A DNA stretch of 64,000 bases. It comes from Aminobacter sp039907765 (GTDB lineage Bacteria; Pseudomonadota; Alphaproteobacteria; Rhizobiales; Rhizobiaceae). The stretch lies in NCBI RefSeq assembly GCF_039907765.1, contig NZ_JARDJI010000001.1, forward strand, positions 1 to 64,000, given 5' to 3'. The notes under the pieces are model-generated. The model searched no databases. It was given only the letters and a program-made list of their open reading frames with translations, and was not told where the DNA came from. The first letter of the stretch is position 1; each line of letters starts with the position of its first letter. Shown here in pieces: positions 8,619 to 17,106 of this stretch. The translations under genes were made by a program, and so were the position numbers.

Positions 8619-9442
8619 GCGTCATTCTCGAAGCGCGCAACATCGTGCGCGACTACCACGTGCCGGGCAGCCTGCTGAAGAAGGCGCGGACCGTTCACGC
8701 CGTCAAGGGCGTGAGCTTCACCGTCGAGCAGGGCAAGACGCTGGCCATCGTCGGTGAGAGCGGCTGCGGCAAGTCGACCCTCGGCCGCATCCTGACGCTG
8801 ATCGATCCGGCGACCTCGGGCGAGCTGCTGATCGAGGGCAAGAAGATCGACATCGCCAAGGGCGACATGACGCCCGAGATGCGCCGCAAGGTGCAGATCG
8901 TGTTCCAGAACCCCTACGGCTCGCTCAACCCGCGCCAGAAGATCGGCGACATCCTGACCGAGCCGCTGGTCATCAACACCAACACGCCGGCCGACGAACG
9001 TCGCGACCGGGCGATGACGCTGCTGAAGAAGGTCGGCCTCGAGGAGAAGCACTACAACCGCTATCCGCACATGTTCTCGGGCGGCCAGCGCCAGCGCATC
9101 GCGATTGCGCGCGCGCTGATGCTGAACCCGAAGCTCCTGGTGCTGGACGAGCCGGTCTCTGCGCTCGACCTTTCGGTGCAGGCCCAGGTGCTGAACCTGC
9201 TTGCCGACCTGCAGGACGAGTTCAAGCTGACCTACGTCTTCATCAGCCACGATCTGTCGGTGGTGCGCTATATCTCCGACCAGGTGATGGTGATGTATTT
9301 CGGCGAGGCGGTCGAATATGGCAGCCGCGACGCGGTCTTCTCCAACCCGCAGCACAGCTACACCAAGACGCTGTTTGCGGCGACGCCGCGCGCCGACGTC
9401 GAGAGCATCCGCGCCCGCATCGCCAGGAAGCGGGCGGCCTGA
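8615..9442 (+). CDS. dppF: Peptide ABC transporter ATPase DppF
   Basis: A 275-residue partner ATPase. Start MSVILEARNIVRDYHVPGSLL at the ATG overlapping the dppD stop. Walker A GESGCGKS, Q loop QIVFQNPYGSLNPR (the DppF/OppF signature), ABC signature FSGGQRQR, Walker B LLVLDEPVSALD and FISHDLS are all present. The larger open frame extends far upstream inside dppD but is an overlap artefact. It is the last gene of the operon and is followed by an intrinsic terminator. Confidence 0.92.
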   Translation: MSVILEARNIVRDYHVPGSLLKKARTVHAVKGVSFTVEQGKTLAIVGESGCGKSTLGRILTLIDPATSGELLIEGKKIDIAKGDMTPEMRRKVQIVFQNPYGSLNPRQKIGDILTEPLVINTNTPADERRDRAMTLLKKVGLEEKHYNRYPHMFSGGQRQRIAIARALMLNPKLLVLDEPVSALDLSVQAQVLNLLADLQDEFKLTYVFISHDLSVVRYISDQVMVMYFGEAVEYGSRDAVFSNPQHSYTKTLFAATPRADVESIRARIARKRAA

Positions 9443-9472
9443 GCCGGCGCTCCGCAGCGCGAAAGGACGACC

Positions 9473-9506
9473 AAGGGGCATGGCAGCAAACGCGGCCATG
9501 CCCCTT
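9473..9506 (+). terminator. Rho-independent terminator of the dpp operon
   Basis: AAGGGGCATGGC (9473-9484) pairs with GCCATGCCCCTT (9495-9506), a 12-bp perfect stem with a 10-nt loop, followed by TCCTTTT. It lies 30 bp after the dppF stop. Nothing else is evident in the 278 bp between dppF and the next gene. Confidence 0.8.
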
Positions 9507-9720
9507 TCCTTTTGGGGGAAGCGCGGCGCATGGGATTGCGGACGTCCGGCGGAGCCGGGCAGTCGCGGCGGCGTGCCGAATTCGCGCGCCCCGACGGTGC
9601 GGGATCGCCCATTGCGTGCCGGACGAGTGGCCGCACAACCCGCATGGACTTTCGCGGCCCGATCATGCGACGCTTTGCTCACCGGTGTGAGTCGCGCTCC
9701 GGCAACAACGAGGAAATGCG

Positions 9721-9909
9721 ATGTACAAGTTCGAAGTCTACAAGGACAAGGCCGGCGAATTCCGGTTCCGCTTCAAGGCATCCAACGGCGAGACCATGTT
9801 CAGCTCGGAAGGCTATTCGGCCAAGGCCTCGGCGCTGAAGGCGATCGAGTCGATCAAGAAGAACGCGCCGGGCGCGACCGTCGACGACCAGACCACCGCG
9901 ACAGCCTGA
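9721..9909 (+). CDS. YegP-family (DUF1508) small protein
   Basis: A 62-residue protein with one DUF1508/YegP unit: YKFEVYKDKAGEFRFRFKA, then SNGETMFSSEGYSAKASALKA and a short tail. The fold is a small alpha/beta domain, and E. coli YegP has two such units. Function is not established. GAGGAAATGCG precedes the ATG. It is followed 55 bp later by another small stress-type gene in the same direction. Confidence 0.85.
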   Translation: MYKFEVYKDKAGEFRFRFKASNGETMFSSEGYSAKASALKAIESIKKNAPGATVDDQTTATA

Positions 9910-9964
9910 TCTTCAAGCGTGACGCGCCACCGGCGCGGGGCAGGGGCAACAGCAGGAGAGATCC

Positions 9965-10219
9965 ATGGGAATCGAAAGCCTTATCATCTTCCTCATCGTC
10001 GGCGCCGTCGCCGGCTGGCTTGCCGGCCAGCTGGTCAAGGGCTACGGTTTCGGCCTGATCGGCAACATCGTGGTCGGCATCGTCGGCGCCCTGATCGCCG
10101 GCTGGCTGTTCCCGGTGCTCGGCATCAGCCTCGGCTCGGGCATCATCGCCTCAATCATCCACGCCACCATTGGCGCTGTGATACTGCTGGTGCTGCTGAG
10201 GCTCGTGAAGCAGGCCTAG
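9965..10219 (+). CDS. GlsB/YeaQ/YmgE-family stress-response membrane protein
   Basis: An 84-residue inner-membrane protein with three hydrophobic Gly-rich helices: LIIFLIVGAVAGWLAGQLV, IGNIVVGIVGALIAGWLF and IIASIIHATIGAVILLVLLRL. This is the transglycosylase-associated (Tag, pfam Transgly_assoc) pattern. Members are often induced by general stress, but no biochemical role is settled. AGGAGAGATCC precedes the ATG and a terminator follows. Confidence 0.9.
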   Translation: MGIESLIIFLIVGAVAGWLAGQLVKGYGFGLIGNIVVGIVGALIAGWLFPVLGISLGSGIIASIIHATIGAVILLVLLRLVKQA

Positions 10220-10245
10220 CAAAGCGGCCGAACCTTTTCGGCGAT

Positions 10246-10281
10246 CGCCGGCGAGCGCGAGCTTCGCCGGCGCTTTCTTTT
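10246..10281 (+). terminator. Rho-independent terminator
   Basis: CGCCGGCGA (10246-10254) pairs with TCGCCGGCG (10264-10272) and is followed by CTTTCTTTTT. It terminates the YmgE-type gene and may also limit antisense entry into the convergent desaturase gene. Confidence 0.7.
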
Positions 10282-10312
10282 TCGGCGAAGCCGGTCTCCA
10301 GCCGAGTGCCAG

Positions 10313-11236
10313 TCAGTCGGCACGCCGCCGTGGCTCGGCGATCTTGTCGGCAAGGCCAAGCAGCCCGAGCAGCCGGATCGTGAGATAGGTCACGTCGAAC
10401 TCCCACCAGTGATGGCCGTGGCGCGCCGAGCGCGGGTCGGCATGGTGGTTGTTGTGCCAGCCCTCGCCATTGCTGAGCAATCCGACGAGCACGTTGTTGG
10501 TGCTGTCGTCGGCGGTCTCGTAGTTGCGGTAGCCCCAGACATGGGTGACCGAATTGACCGACCAGGTGATGTGCCAGGTGATGACGGTGCGCAGGAACAC
10601 GCCCCAGATCAGAAGGCTGAGCCCGAACTGCACGGCCCCGCCGGAGCCCTGGCCGGCGAGCAGACCAGCGGCTGCTCCGCCGCCGAAGAACACCGCCCAC
10701 GACGCCAGGATGATGGCTAGATAGACGTGCGGCTTGTCGAGCTTGCGGTAGAACGGGTCGCGGACGATGTCCTTGGCGTAGCGCCCGTAGATCTGCATGC
10801 GCTCCATGTCGGGCGACTTCACCAGGAGCCAGCCGACATGCGCCCAGAGGAAATTGATGACCGGGCTGTGCGGGTCGGGCTCCTCGTCGGCGTGCTCGTG
10901 ATGGCGGCGATGCACCGCGACCCAGCGCGCCGGCGTGTCCTGGAAGGCGCAGACGGCGATGATCGCCAGCCCGTGCTCCAGCCATTTCGGGCAGGTGAAG
11001 CCACGATGGGTGAGCAGCCGGTGGTAGCAGAGATTGATGCCGAGCGTGCCGAAGACATAGATGCCGACAATGCAGAGGATGACGCCGGTCCAGGAGAAGA
11101 ACCAGGGCAGCAGGGCGTAAAGTGCTACCAGATGATAGAAGGCGAGGCCGCTGACATTGAGCCAGTCGATGCGCGCCGGCAGCGGCTGGCGGGCAAAGGC
11201 ACGCGTGGCGGGCGGCGCCGCGACCTGGTCGGACAT
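10313..11236 (-). CDS. Acyl-CoA desaturase (delta-9 type)
   Basis: A 307-residue membrane di-iron fatty acyl desaturase of the stearoyl-CoA desaturase type, introducing a double bond into saturated acyl chains. The three histidine boxes are visible: HRLLTH, HRRHHEHAD and EGWHNNHHADP. Membrane helices lie before box 1 (LVALYALLPWFF, VILCIVGIYVFGTLGINL) and between boxes 2 and 3. The ATG at 11236 is chosen because GAGGGGG lies just upstream; a longer frame to 11293 lacks support. It is monocistronic. The redox partner is not encoded nearby. Confidence 0.9.
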   Translation of the reverse strand: MSDQVAAPPATRAFARQPLPARIDWLNVSGLAFYHLVALYALLPWFFSWTGVILCIVGIYVFGTLGINLCYHRLLTHRGFTCPKWLEHGLAIIAVCAFQDTPARWVAVHRRHHEHADEEPDPHSPVINFLWAHVGWLLVKSPDMERMQIYGRYAKDIVRDPFYRKLDKPHVYLAIILASWAVFFGGGAAAGLLAGQGSGGAVQFGLSLLIWGVFLRTVITWHITWSVNSVTHVWGYRNYETADDSTNNVLVGLLSNGEGWHNNHHADPRSARHGHHWWEFDVTYLTIRLLGLLGLADKIAEPRRRAD

Positions 11237-11385
11237 GATTGTTCCCCCTCGGCAGCCCGGATCGCATCCCCACGACCGGGCCGTTTCCTCCATTTTCGAG
11301 CGAAGGTGCGCAGTTTCTAATGCATGGTCAAGCGGCTGGTTGGCTCAGCGCTCGTTGTCGACAGCAAATCGGCCTGGGCCGGCTC

Positions 11386-12420
11386 TCAATCCGGCTTGGC
11401 GCCGGATCCGCGCAGCCAGTCGGCCAGCGAGGGGCGGAAAGTGCCGCGGCTGCGCATGGCGTCGGCCGCGCACATGGAATTCAGCACCGCTTCCTGCGTG
11501 GTTTCGGCGGCTGCACGGAACAATTCGTCGATGCGGTTCTCGTTGAGTGCCTTGAGGGAGACGAAATCCGCCGTCTCGTCGTGGTCGAGGCTGACGGCGG
11601 TGCTGAAGCCCAGTGCGATGTCGCCGCTGCCGTGCCCCCAGAAGGCGCCCAGCCGTGCCAGCCCCGCGCCGCACCGGCGCGTCACGCGCCTCAACTGGCG
11701 GCCATCCATCGGCACGTCGGTGGCGAGGACGACGATGACCGATCCCTTCTCGGCCTCGGCCTTGGCGCGCGGCGAGGGGCGCCGCCCGTCGGGCAGGACG
11801 AGATCGCCGGCGCGGCCGAAATTGGACAGCACCAGCACCCCCAGGTGATGCTCGCGGCCGCCGAGCCGTAGCCGGCGCGAGGCGGTGCCGATGCCGCCCT
11901 TGAAGCCGAAGCAGCTCATGCCGGTGCCGGCGCCGACATTGCCCTGCCGGACTTCGCCGCCCTTGGCGTCGGCAAGGGCGAGCCTCGCATGCTCCTCGGT
12001 GACGGCGAGCGCCTGGATGTCCGAGAGCGGCCCGTCGTTGCACTCGAGTACGACCGGATTGACGGTCGCCGTCTTCCGGCCGATGTCGGGATTGGCCGCG
12101 ACCGCCTGCCTGATCAGGGCAGTGGCGCAGGTGCCTATGCCGAAGGTGTTGGTGAGCAGGATCGGCGTCTCGATGCTGCCGAGCTCCTCGACCTGCATCA
12201 GGCCGACGCTCTTGCCGAAGCCGTTGATGACGTCCGAGGCGGCGAGCACCTTCCGGCGATAGAGATTGCCGGCATGCGGGAGCACGGCGGTGACGCCGGT
12301 GTTGATGTCGACGTCGCGCAGCGTGTGGTGCCCGACCATCACGCCCGGCACATCGGTGATGGCGTTGTTTACGCCGACGGGCAGGGTGCCCACCACGATG
12401 CCAAGATCCCGCGCGTTCAT
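11386..12420 (-). CDS. P1-family (DmpA-like) aminopeptidase/D-esterase
   Basis: A 344-residue self-processing N-terminal nucleophile peptidase of the DmpA/BapA group. Recognisable parts are ITDVPGVMVGHHT, LTNTFGIGTCATALI, GNVGAGTGMSCFGFKGG and HGSGDIALGFSTA. By comparison with DmpA, the expected self-cleavage is between Gly226 and Ser227 in KGSVIVVLATD, giving a large and a small subunit with Ser227 as the new N-terminal nucleophile. Family members release N-terminal D- or L-amino acids or beta-amino acids; the real substrate is unknown. No signal peptide is seen, so it is probably cytoplasmic. It is monocistronic. Confidence 0.88.
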   Translation of the reverse strand: MNARDLGIVVGTLPVGVNNAITDVPGVMVGHHTLRDVDINTGVTAVLPHAGNLYRRKVLAASDVINGFGKSVGLMQVEELGSIETPILLTNTFGIGTCATALIRQAVAANPDIGRKTATVNPVVLECNDGPLSDIQALAVTEEHARLALADAKGGEVRQGNVGAGTGMSCFGFKGGIGTASRRLRLGGREHHLGVLVLSNFGRAGDLVLPDGRRPSPRAKAEAEKGSVIVVLATDVPMDGRQLRRVTRRCGAGLARLGAFWGHGSGDIALGFSTAVSLDHDETADFVSLKALNENRIDELFRAAAETTQEAVLNSMCAADAMRSRGTFRPSLADWLRGSGAKPD

Positions 12421-12652
12421 CCGTTCGACTCGCTCCGTCCGGGACGTTCATACAGCCGGGCGGGGAGACAGGCAAAGCCGATGGGTGGGGGCTCATCGGC
12501 GGCGTCGGACCTGCGGGCCGTCCGAGTGTGACGTTACGGCAACAGTAAGGCACGAAGACGCGGGGCAACGTTCCGCGCTGCCTTGGGAGGGTTAGCGCAT
12601 TCGAAGATTAGCGCTATGGAAGCTTTCCATTAGGGGATTCTTGGGGGCTTGC

Positions 12653-13513
12653 ATGAAATTTCTGCTTTCTACCGTCGCCTTGGCGGCGCTTGCCACTTCG
12701 GCCTTTGCTGCCGATCCGACCGCGCCGATCGAGGGCCAGGCGGCCCGGCAGATTTCTGGCTACGGCGAAATCTACGGCGGCGGGCTGTGGACCGACCCGG
12801 GCGGCGACGAAGATATCTGGGCTGCCGGCGGCGCCGCGCGCGTCAACGTGCCGTTCGCCGAGCGCTGGAACGTCCAGGGCGACCTGACGGTGGATGCGAT
12901 CGGCGCGGAAGACAACTCGCTCCGCAGCATCGGTGGCGTCGTTCACCTCAATTGGCGCGACCCGGCATCCTATGCGGTCGGCGGTTTCGCCGAGGTCAAG
13001 ACCTATGGAGCCTCGGGGCCCGGCTCCGACTTCTTCCCCGACGTTTGGGACTGGAGGGTAGGCCCTGAAGCCCAGGTCTATTTCGACCGGGTGACGCTCT
13101 ACGGCCAAGCTTATTATGGCAGCCTGGAACTGGAGGGCGCCCCGGTCGACTTCAACCTGATGGGCATCCGCGGCGTGGTGCGCTATTTCGCGCAGGACAA
13201 CCTGCGCTTCGATGCCGAACTCGGCTTCCACCGCATGACCATCGACGAGGTCGACGTCGACTTCGATACGATCGCCCTGGCTCTGCAGGCGACCTACCGC
13301 TTCACCGAAACCCCCTGGTCGGTCTTCGGCCGCTATCAGTTCGAGGATTTGTCGATCAACGGCTCCGACGAGAGCTTCCAGTCGCACAAAGTGACCGTGG
13401 GACTGCGCGCCAGCTTCGGAAGCGGCACCCTCCTCGACGAGGATCGCAACGGCGCGACGATGGATACCTATCGTCCGAACCTCGTCACGCCGTCGCTTTT
13501 TGTGGTGCCCTAA
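12653..13513 (+). CDS. Outer-membrane beta-barrel-like protein, hypothetical
   Basis: A 286-residue exported protein. The signal peptide MKFLLSTVALAALATSAFA ends in AFA. The mature part alternates hydrophobic and polar residues in many short strands (GYGEIYGGGLW, YAVGGFAEVKTYG, VTLYGQAYYGSLELEG, FGRYQFEDL, HKVTVGLRASFG), as in small outer-membrane barrels. I do not recognise a family and there is no OmpA-like peptidoglycan domain. GGGGG lies 5 nt before the ATG. A strong terminator follows. Confidence 0.75.
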   Translation: MKFLLSTVALAALATSAFAADPTAPIEGQAARQISGYGEIYGGGLWTDPGGDEDIWAAGGAARVNVPFAERWNVQGDLTVDAIGAEDNSLRSIGGVVHLNWRDPASYAVGGFAEVKTYGASGPGSDFFPDVWDWRVGPEAQVYFDRVTLYGQAYYGSLELEGAPVDFNLMGIRGVVRYFAQDNLRFDAELGFHRMTIDEVDVDFDTIALALQATYRFTETPWSVFGRYQFEDLSINGSDESFQSHKVTVGLRASFGSGTLLDEDRNGATMDTYRPNLVTPSLFVVP

Positions 13514-13570
13514 GACGACCTTCGCCGGGATGCGGCAACGCACCCGGCGGCGCGCACTGGCCCGAACATG

Positions 13571-13600
13571 CCCCGCTGCCGAAAGGCGGCGGGGTTTTTT
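13571..13600 (+). terminator. Rho-independent terminator
   Basis: CCCCGCTGCC, a GAAA loop and GGCGGCGGGG form a 10-bp stem (one T-G pair), followed by six T. It lies 58 bp after the outer-membrane protein stop. Confidence 0.88.
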
Positions 13601-13789
13601 GCGCTCGTCCGGATCGCCTTTCAATCAATCGTGAACACGATCGGTTTGTCCGGCGCCGCCAGATCGGCCACATTGCCGACAAACGCCGAGGATCGAGCTT
13701 GGGAAAGGCGGCGCGACACCCGGGCGGGTCGAAGATCGCGACGCCGCGCGGTTGCACGCCGTGGCCGGACTGAAGGAAAGGGATCACCA

Positions 13790-14209
13790 ATGCCGACGAC
13801 AAGACGCAAGCTGCTGCTGACGACGCTGATGGCGCCCGTGCTCGTCGCGTTCAGCGGCCGGGGGCCGAGCCTGGCAGCCGGGGATTCCACGGGAGAGGTC
13901 GTGATGATCTCGAGCGACGAGCTTGCCGGCATGCTGAAGCGGAAGGACTTCGCCTTCGTCAACGTCCACATCCCCTATGAAGGCGAGATCGAGGGCACGG
14001 ACGCGTTCATAGCTTTCGACAAGATGGACGAGAATCTCGACAAGCTGCCGAAGGACAGGAACGCCAAGGTCGTCCTCTATTGCCGGAGCGGCCGCATGAG
14101 CGCGGTGGCGGCGAAACGCCTGGCCGAACTCGGCTACACGCAGGTGAGCGATCTGAGCGGCGGGATGATCGCCTGGGAGGCCAGCGGCCGCCAGATCCTG
14201 AAGAAATAG
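13790..14209 (+). CDS. Exported rhodanese-domain protein
   Basis: A 139-residue protein with a single rhodanese (sulfurtransferase) domain. The N-terminus TTRRKLLLTTLMAPVLVAFSG has a twin-arginine motif before a hydrophobic segment, so Tat export or lipid-side anchoring is possible. The active-site loop is YCRSGRMS with the catalytic cysteine, and the fold signature continues as AVAAKRLAELGYTQVSDLSGGMIAW. The frame is open upstream to 13568, but GGAAAGGG before the ATG at 13790 and the signal sequence fix the start. The physiological sulfur donor is unknown. Confidence 0.85.
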   Translation: MPTTRRKLLLTTLMAPVLVAFSGRGPSLAAGDSTGEVVMISSDELAGMLKRKDFAFVNVHIPYEGEIEGTDAFIAFDKMDENLDKLPKDRNAKVVLYCRSGRMSAVAAKRLAELGYTQVSDLSGGMIAWEASGRQILKK

Positions 14210-14391
14210 AGCGTCTTCAGGCAGGCTGGAGTTTGGCCTGATACAGGCCTGGCCCGAAGCGGCAGAAGCCCCGGACTCGGCAGTATCGGCTCGCAGCAGA
14301 CTGGGAGCTAATTTGCTCATCGGCCGATACGGGTATTCGGTGAGCCGGCCTTTTCGGGCTTTGCCCCAATTCTGCGTAAGTGATTGCTGGC

Positions 14392-14467
14392 TGGTGCCGC
14401 TTGCGTGACTCGAACACGCGACCCCATCATTACGAATGATGTGCTCTACCAACTGAGCTAAAGCGGC
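14392..14467 (-). tRNA. tRNA-Thr (CGT)
   Basis: On the minus strand the acceptor arm GCCGCTT (14461-14467) pairs with AAGCGGC. The D arm reads GCTCAGTTGGTAGAGC, the anticodon stem encloses TTCGTAA with anticodon CGT (threonine, codon ACG), and the T arm contains GTTCGAGTC. The CCA end is encoded (14392-14394). A separate 8-bp hairpin, GCGCAGCC/GGCTGCGC, lies just upstream at 14477-14497. The remaining gene-free DNA to 14726 shows nothing else I can support. Confidence 0.95.
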
Positions 14468-14726
14468 TTCCAGGTAGCGCAGCCGCGAAGGCTGCGCGAT
14501 GGTGTTTGCCTGATAACTTCATTGCGCGCCGATTTCAAGCGGCCTTTGCAGGGTTTTGACAGGCGTTGCGACAATCCACCTGCCAGGTTTGTCGACCGGC
14601 ACGGGACAACGAGCAGGCGTGTTGCACCTGGGAGAGGGCGCGGTTCGCGCGCCGGCAGGCCTGACGGTCAAGGCCTGGGCGTGGAGGGAGTTCGCGCCTG
14701 TCGGTCAAGGACCCTGAGTGCCGTGT

Positions 14727-15683
14727 TCACGCCGCGAGCCTGGCCCTGGCCTCGGCGTATTCGCGGGCGAGGCGGTCGACCAGTTCGGCCACCGGCACGA
14801 CCTTGTCTATGGCGCCGATGCCCTGGCCGCAGCCCCAGATGTCCTTCCAGGCCTTGTATTTGCCGGCTTCCTCGAAATCCATCTTCGAGGGGTCGGAGAC
14901 GGCAAGGTTGTCGGGGTCCATGCCGGCGGCCCGCACCGAGCCCTTGAGGTAGTTGCCGTGGATGCCGGTGAACAGATTGGAATAGACGATGTCGGCCGCC
15001 TTGGACTCGACGATCATCTGCTTGTAGGCGTCGGAGGCGCGGGCTTCCGCGGTGGCGATGAAGGGCGAGCCGATATAGGCGAGGTCGGCGCCCATTGCCT
15101 GGGCCGCCAGCACGGCACCGCCGTTGGCGATGGCGCCCGAGAGCAAAAGCGGACCGTCGAACCACTGCCGGATCTCCTGGACCAGGGCGAAGGGCGACAG
15201 TGTGCCGGCATGGCCGCCCGCACCCGCCGCGACCGCGATCAGGCCGTCGGCGCCCATCTTGATCGCCTTGCGGGCGTGGCGGTCGTGGATGATGTCGTGC
15301 AGCACGATGCCGCCATAGGAATGGACGGCCTGGTTGACCTCCTCGACCGCGCCCAGCGACGAGATCACGATCGGCACCTTGTACTTCACGCACAGGCGCA
15401 GATCGTGCTCGAGGCGGGTGTTGGAGCGGTGCACGATCTGGTTGACGGCGAAGGGCGCGGCCGGGCGGTCCGGATTGGCGGCGTCGTGGGCGGAGAGCTC
15501 CTCGGTGACCTGGGCCAGCCAATCGTCGAGCTGCGCCTCGGGGCGGGCATTGAGCGCGGGGAAGGAGCCGACGATGCCGGCCTTGCACTGGGCGAGCACC
15601 AGCGGCGGGTGCGAGATGATGAACAGCGGCGACCCGACGACGGGGACACGCAGGTTGTTCTTGAGGATTTCAGGCAATGCCAC
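14727..15683 (-). CDS. Nitronate monooxygenase (2-nitropropane dioxygenase-like)
   Basis: A 318-residue FMN-dependent TIM-barrel enzyme of the NPD/nitronate monooxygenase family. Typical segments: VVGSPLFIISHPPLVLAQ at the start, VISSLGA, GADGLIAVAAGAGGHAG (FMN phosphate loop), LLLSGAIANGGAV, and GADLAYIGSPFIAT. The GTG at 15683 is chosen because GGGAGAG lies just upstream and the family begins near here; the frame is open further to 15857 without a ribosome site. Between that start and the divergent gene is the palindrome TGACGTTTCCGTAAACGTCA, the same operator type as at the MerR/acyl-CoA dehydrogenase locus. This suggests a role linked to acyl or branched-chain catabolism, or to detoxification there. 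Confidence 0.88.
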   Translation of the reverse strand: MALPEILKNNLRVPVVGSPLFIISHPPLVLAQCKAGIVGSFPALNARPEAQLDDWLAQVTEELSAHDAANPDRPAAPFAVNQIVHRSNTRLEHDLRLCVKYKVPIVISSLGAVEEVNQAVHSYGGIVLHDIIHDRHARKAIKMGADGLIAVAAGAGGHAGTLSPFALVQEIRQWFDGPLLLSGAIANGGAVLAAQAMGADLAYIGSPFIATAEARASDAYKQMIVESKAADIVYSNLFTGIHGNYLKGSVRAAGMDPDNLAVSDPSKMDFEEAGKYKAWKDIWGCGQGIGAIDKVVPVAELVDRLAREYAEARARLAA

Positions 15684-15700
15684 GCGTCTCTCCCGGCTTT

Positions 15701-15720
15701 TGACGTTTCCGTAAACGTCA
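15701..15720. promoter_or_regulatory. MerR-type operator upstream of nitronate monooxygenase
   Basis: TGACGTTTCCGTAAACGTCA, with 8-bp arms TGACGTTT and AAACGTCA. It matches the site at 31781-31800 in 18 of 20 positions. It lies 18 bp upstream of the GTG start, where a bound repressor would block transcription. Confidence 0.7.
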
Positions 15721-15891
15721 CATCTACCCCGGATCGGGCCATGGCGGCAATGCCGCAAGGCGGACCGGTTTTCACGGCTCATCAACGGCATTGTATCCGG
15801 TTTGACGACAAAACGCGGGCGATGCCGTTGATTGATGCCGCCTGTGTCGCTAACCATCTGGCAACACAGGCGTGGTTGCGAGGAAAATCGG

Positions 15892-17043
15892 TTGGATTCG
15901 ATCGAAAAGGCGATCCGGAACGCCTTCGAAAAGGGCGATCCCGAAAACCGCGAGTTTCGCGAGAAGGTCTACCGCGCGGCCTTCGCGGCGCTCGACCGCG
16001 CCTTGAAATCGAACCCCGCAATGACCGTCGAGGCGGCGATCAACCGGCGCAAGGCGCTGCAGGCGAAGATCACCGAGATCGAATCGGAGTTCCAGCCGGC
16101 CGGCCCTTCGTTTGCCGCCGACCTGGGCGCAGCAAGGCCGGGAGCCGCTCCGGATGTGAAGCTCGGCGGCAACGGCGGGCGCACTGCGCCGGAGGTGTCG
16201 ATCGGCGGCAACGGCAAGAAGGCGCCGAGCGTGTCGGTCGGCGCGAGCCCGAACGGCGCAAGGGCCTCCGGGGTGACGCCGGTCGTGCCCGACATCATTC
16301 CCGACAGGCAGATGCCGCCGGCCGCCGGGATCGACGAGAAGCTGACCAGGGCGGAGCGCAGGCGGGCCGACCGCGCGTCGCGCCGTACCGAACGGCGGCG
16401 CCCGTTCGCGGCGATGTTCTTTGTCGTGACGCTGCTTGCCATGGGCGGCATCGGCGCCTGGTGGGCGGTGCAGACCGGGCTGTTCAAGTCGCCGGAAGAA
16501 ATCGACACGTCGGTGCCGAACCCGCCGCGGCAGCTCGAGAGCGAGGATTTCGTCCCCGGCGGAGCCAATTCGGGTCCGGCGCGGCAGGGCGAGCACGACC
16601 AAGCCCGCAACTGGATCTCGGTCTTTTCGCCAGCCGATCCGACCGACGTCAGCGCCCCGAGCGGGGCCAGCGCCGAGATGACCCAGGACGACACCGGCCG
16701 CTTCCTCAGGATCCGCTCCGGCAAGGGTGCGGCCGCGATCAGCTTCGACGTCGGCCAGGGCGTGTTGCAGCAGATCGCCGGCAAGCACGCGGTGTTCGAC
16801 GTGGTCGCCCGTTCCGAGGACGGCAAGGAGACGCAGATGGCGATCGACTGCGACTTCGGCGAACTCGGCGACTGCGGCCGCAAGCGCTATCTCGTCGGCT
16901 ACGAGCGCGGCGAATACCTGTTCGAGATGGACGTGCCCGACAAGCAGCCCGCCGGCGGCGGCACCATCGCCATCAGCCCCGACTTCGAGGAGCAGGGCAA
17001 GGCGGTCGACATCTACGAGATCAGGGTGTCGGTGACCGAGTAG
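15892..17043 (+). CDS. Hypothetical single-pass membrane protein with Gly-rich repeat linker
   Basis: A 383-residue protein of unknown function. The TTG start at 15892 is preceded by GAGGAAAATCG. Layout: a cytoplasmic helical N-terminal part (to about residue 75), a low-complexity linker holding three degenerate units of the form APxVxxGG (APDVKLGGNGG, APEVSIGGNGK, APSVSVGA), a strongly basic stretch RAERRRADRASRRTERRRP, one membrane helix (FAAMFFVVTLLAMGGIGAWWAV), and a periplasmic beta-rich domain of about 170 residues with a Cys pair (DCDFGELGDC). It looks conserved in type with rhizobial envelope proteins, but I cannot name a family. It is followed by a 45-bp rhizobial repeat. Confidence 0.7.
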   Translation: MDSIEKAIRNAFEKGDPENREFREKVYRAAFAALDRALKSNPAMTVEAAINRRKALQAKITEIESEFQPAGPSFAADLGAARPGAAPDVKLGGNGGRTAPEVSIGGNGKKAPSVSVGASPNGARASGVTPVVPDIIPDRQMPPAAGIDEKLTRAERRRADRASRRTERRRPFAAMFFVVTLLAMGGIGAWWAVQTGLFKSPEEIDTSVPNPPRQLESEDFVPGGANSGPARQGEHDQARNWISVFSPADPTDVSAPSGASAEMTQDDTGRFLRIRSGKGAAAISFDVGQGVLQQIAGKHAVFDVVARSEDGKETQMAIDCDFGELGDCGRKRYLVGYERGEYLFEMDVPDKQPAGGGTIAISPDFEEQGKAVDIYEIRVSVTE

Positions 17044-17061
17044 CTGTCGGTCTTTCATCGG

Positions 17062-17106
17062 GCATGATCTTGTCCGAAGACCGGCGTCCACTTTTCGGGA
17101 CCATGC
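17062..17106. repeat. Short intergenic repeat, family D
   Basis: A 45-bp element starting GCATGATCTTGTCCGAAGAC and ending CTTTTCGGGACCATGC, with complementary ends. A diverged copy is at 26902-26945. It sits between two convergent genes and touches the ligase stop codon, so it may act as a bidirectional terminator. Confidence 0.7.
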
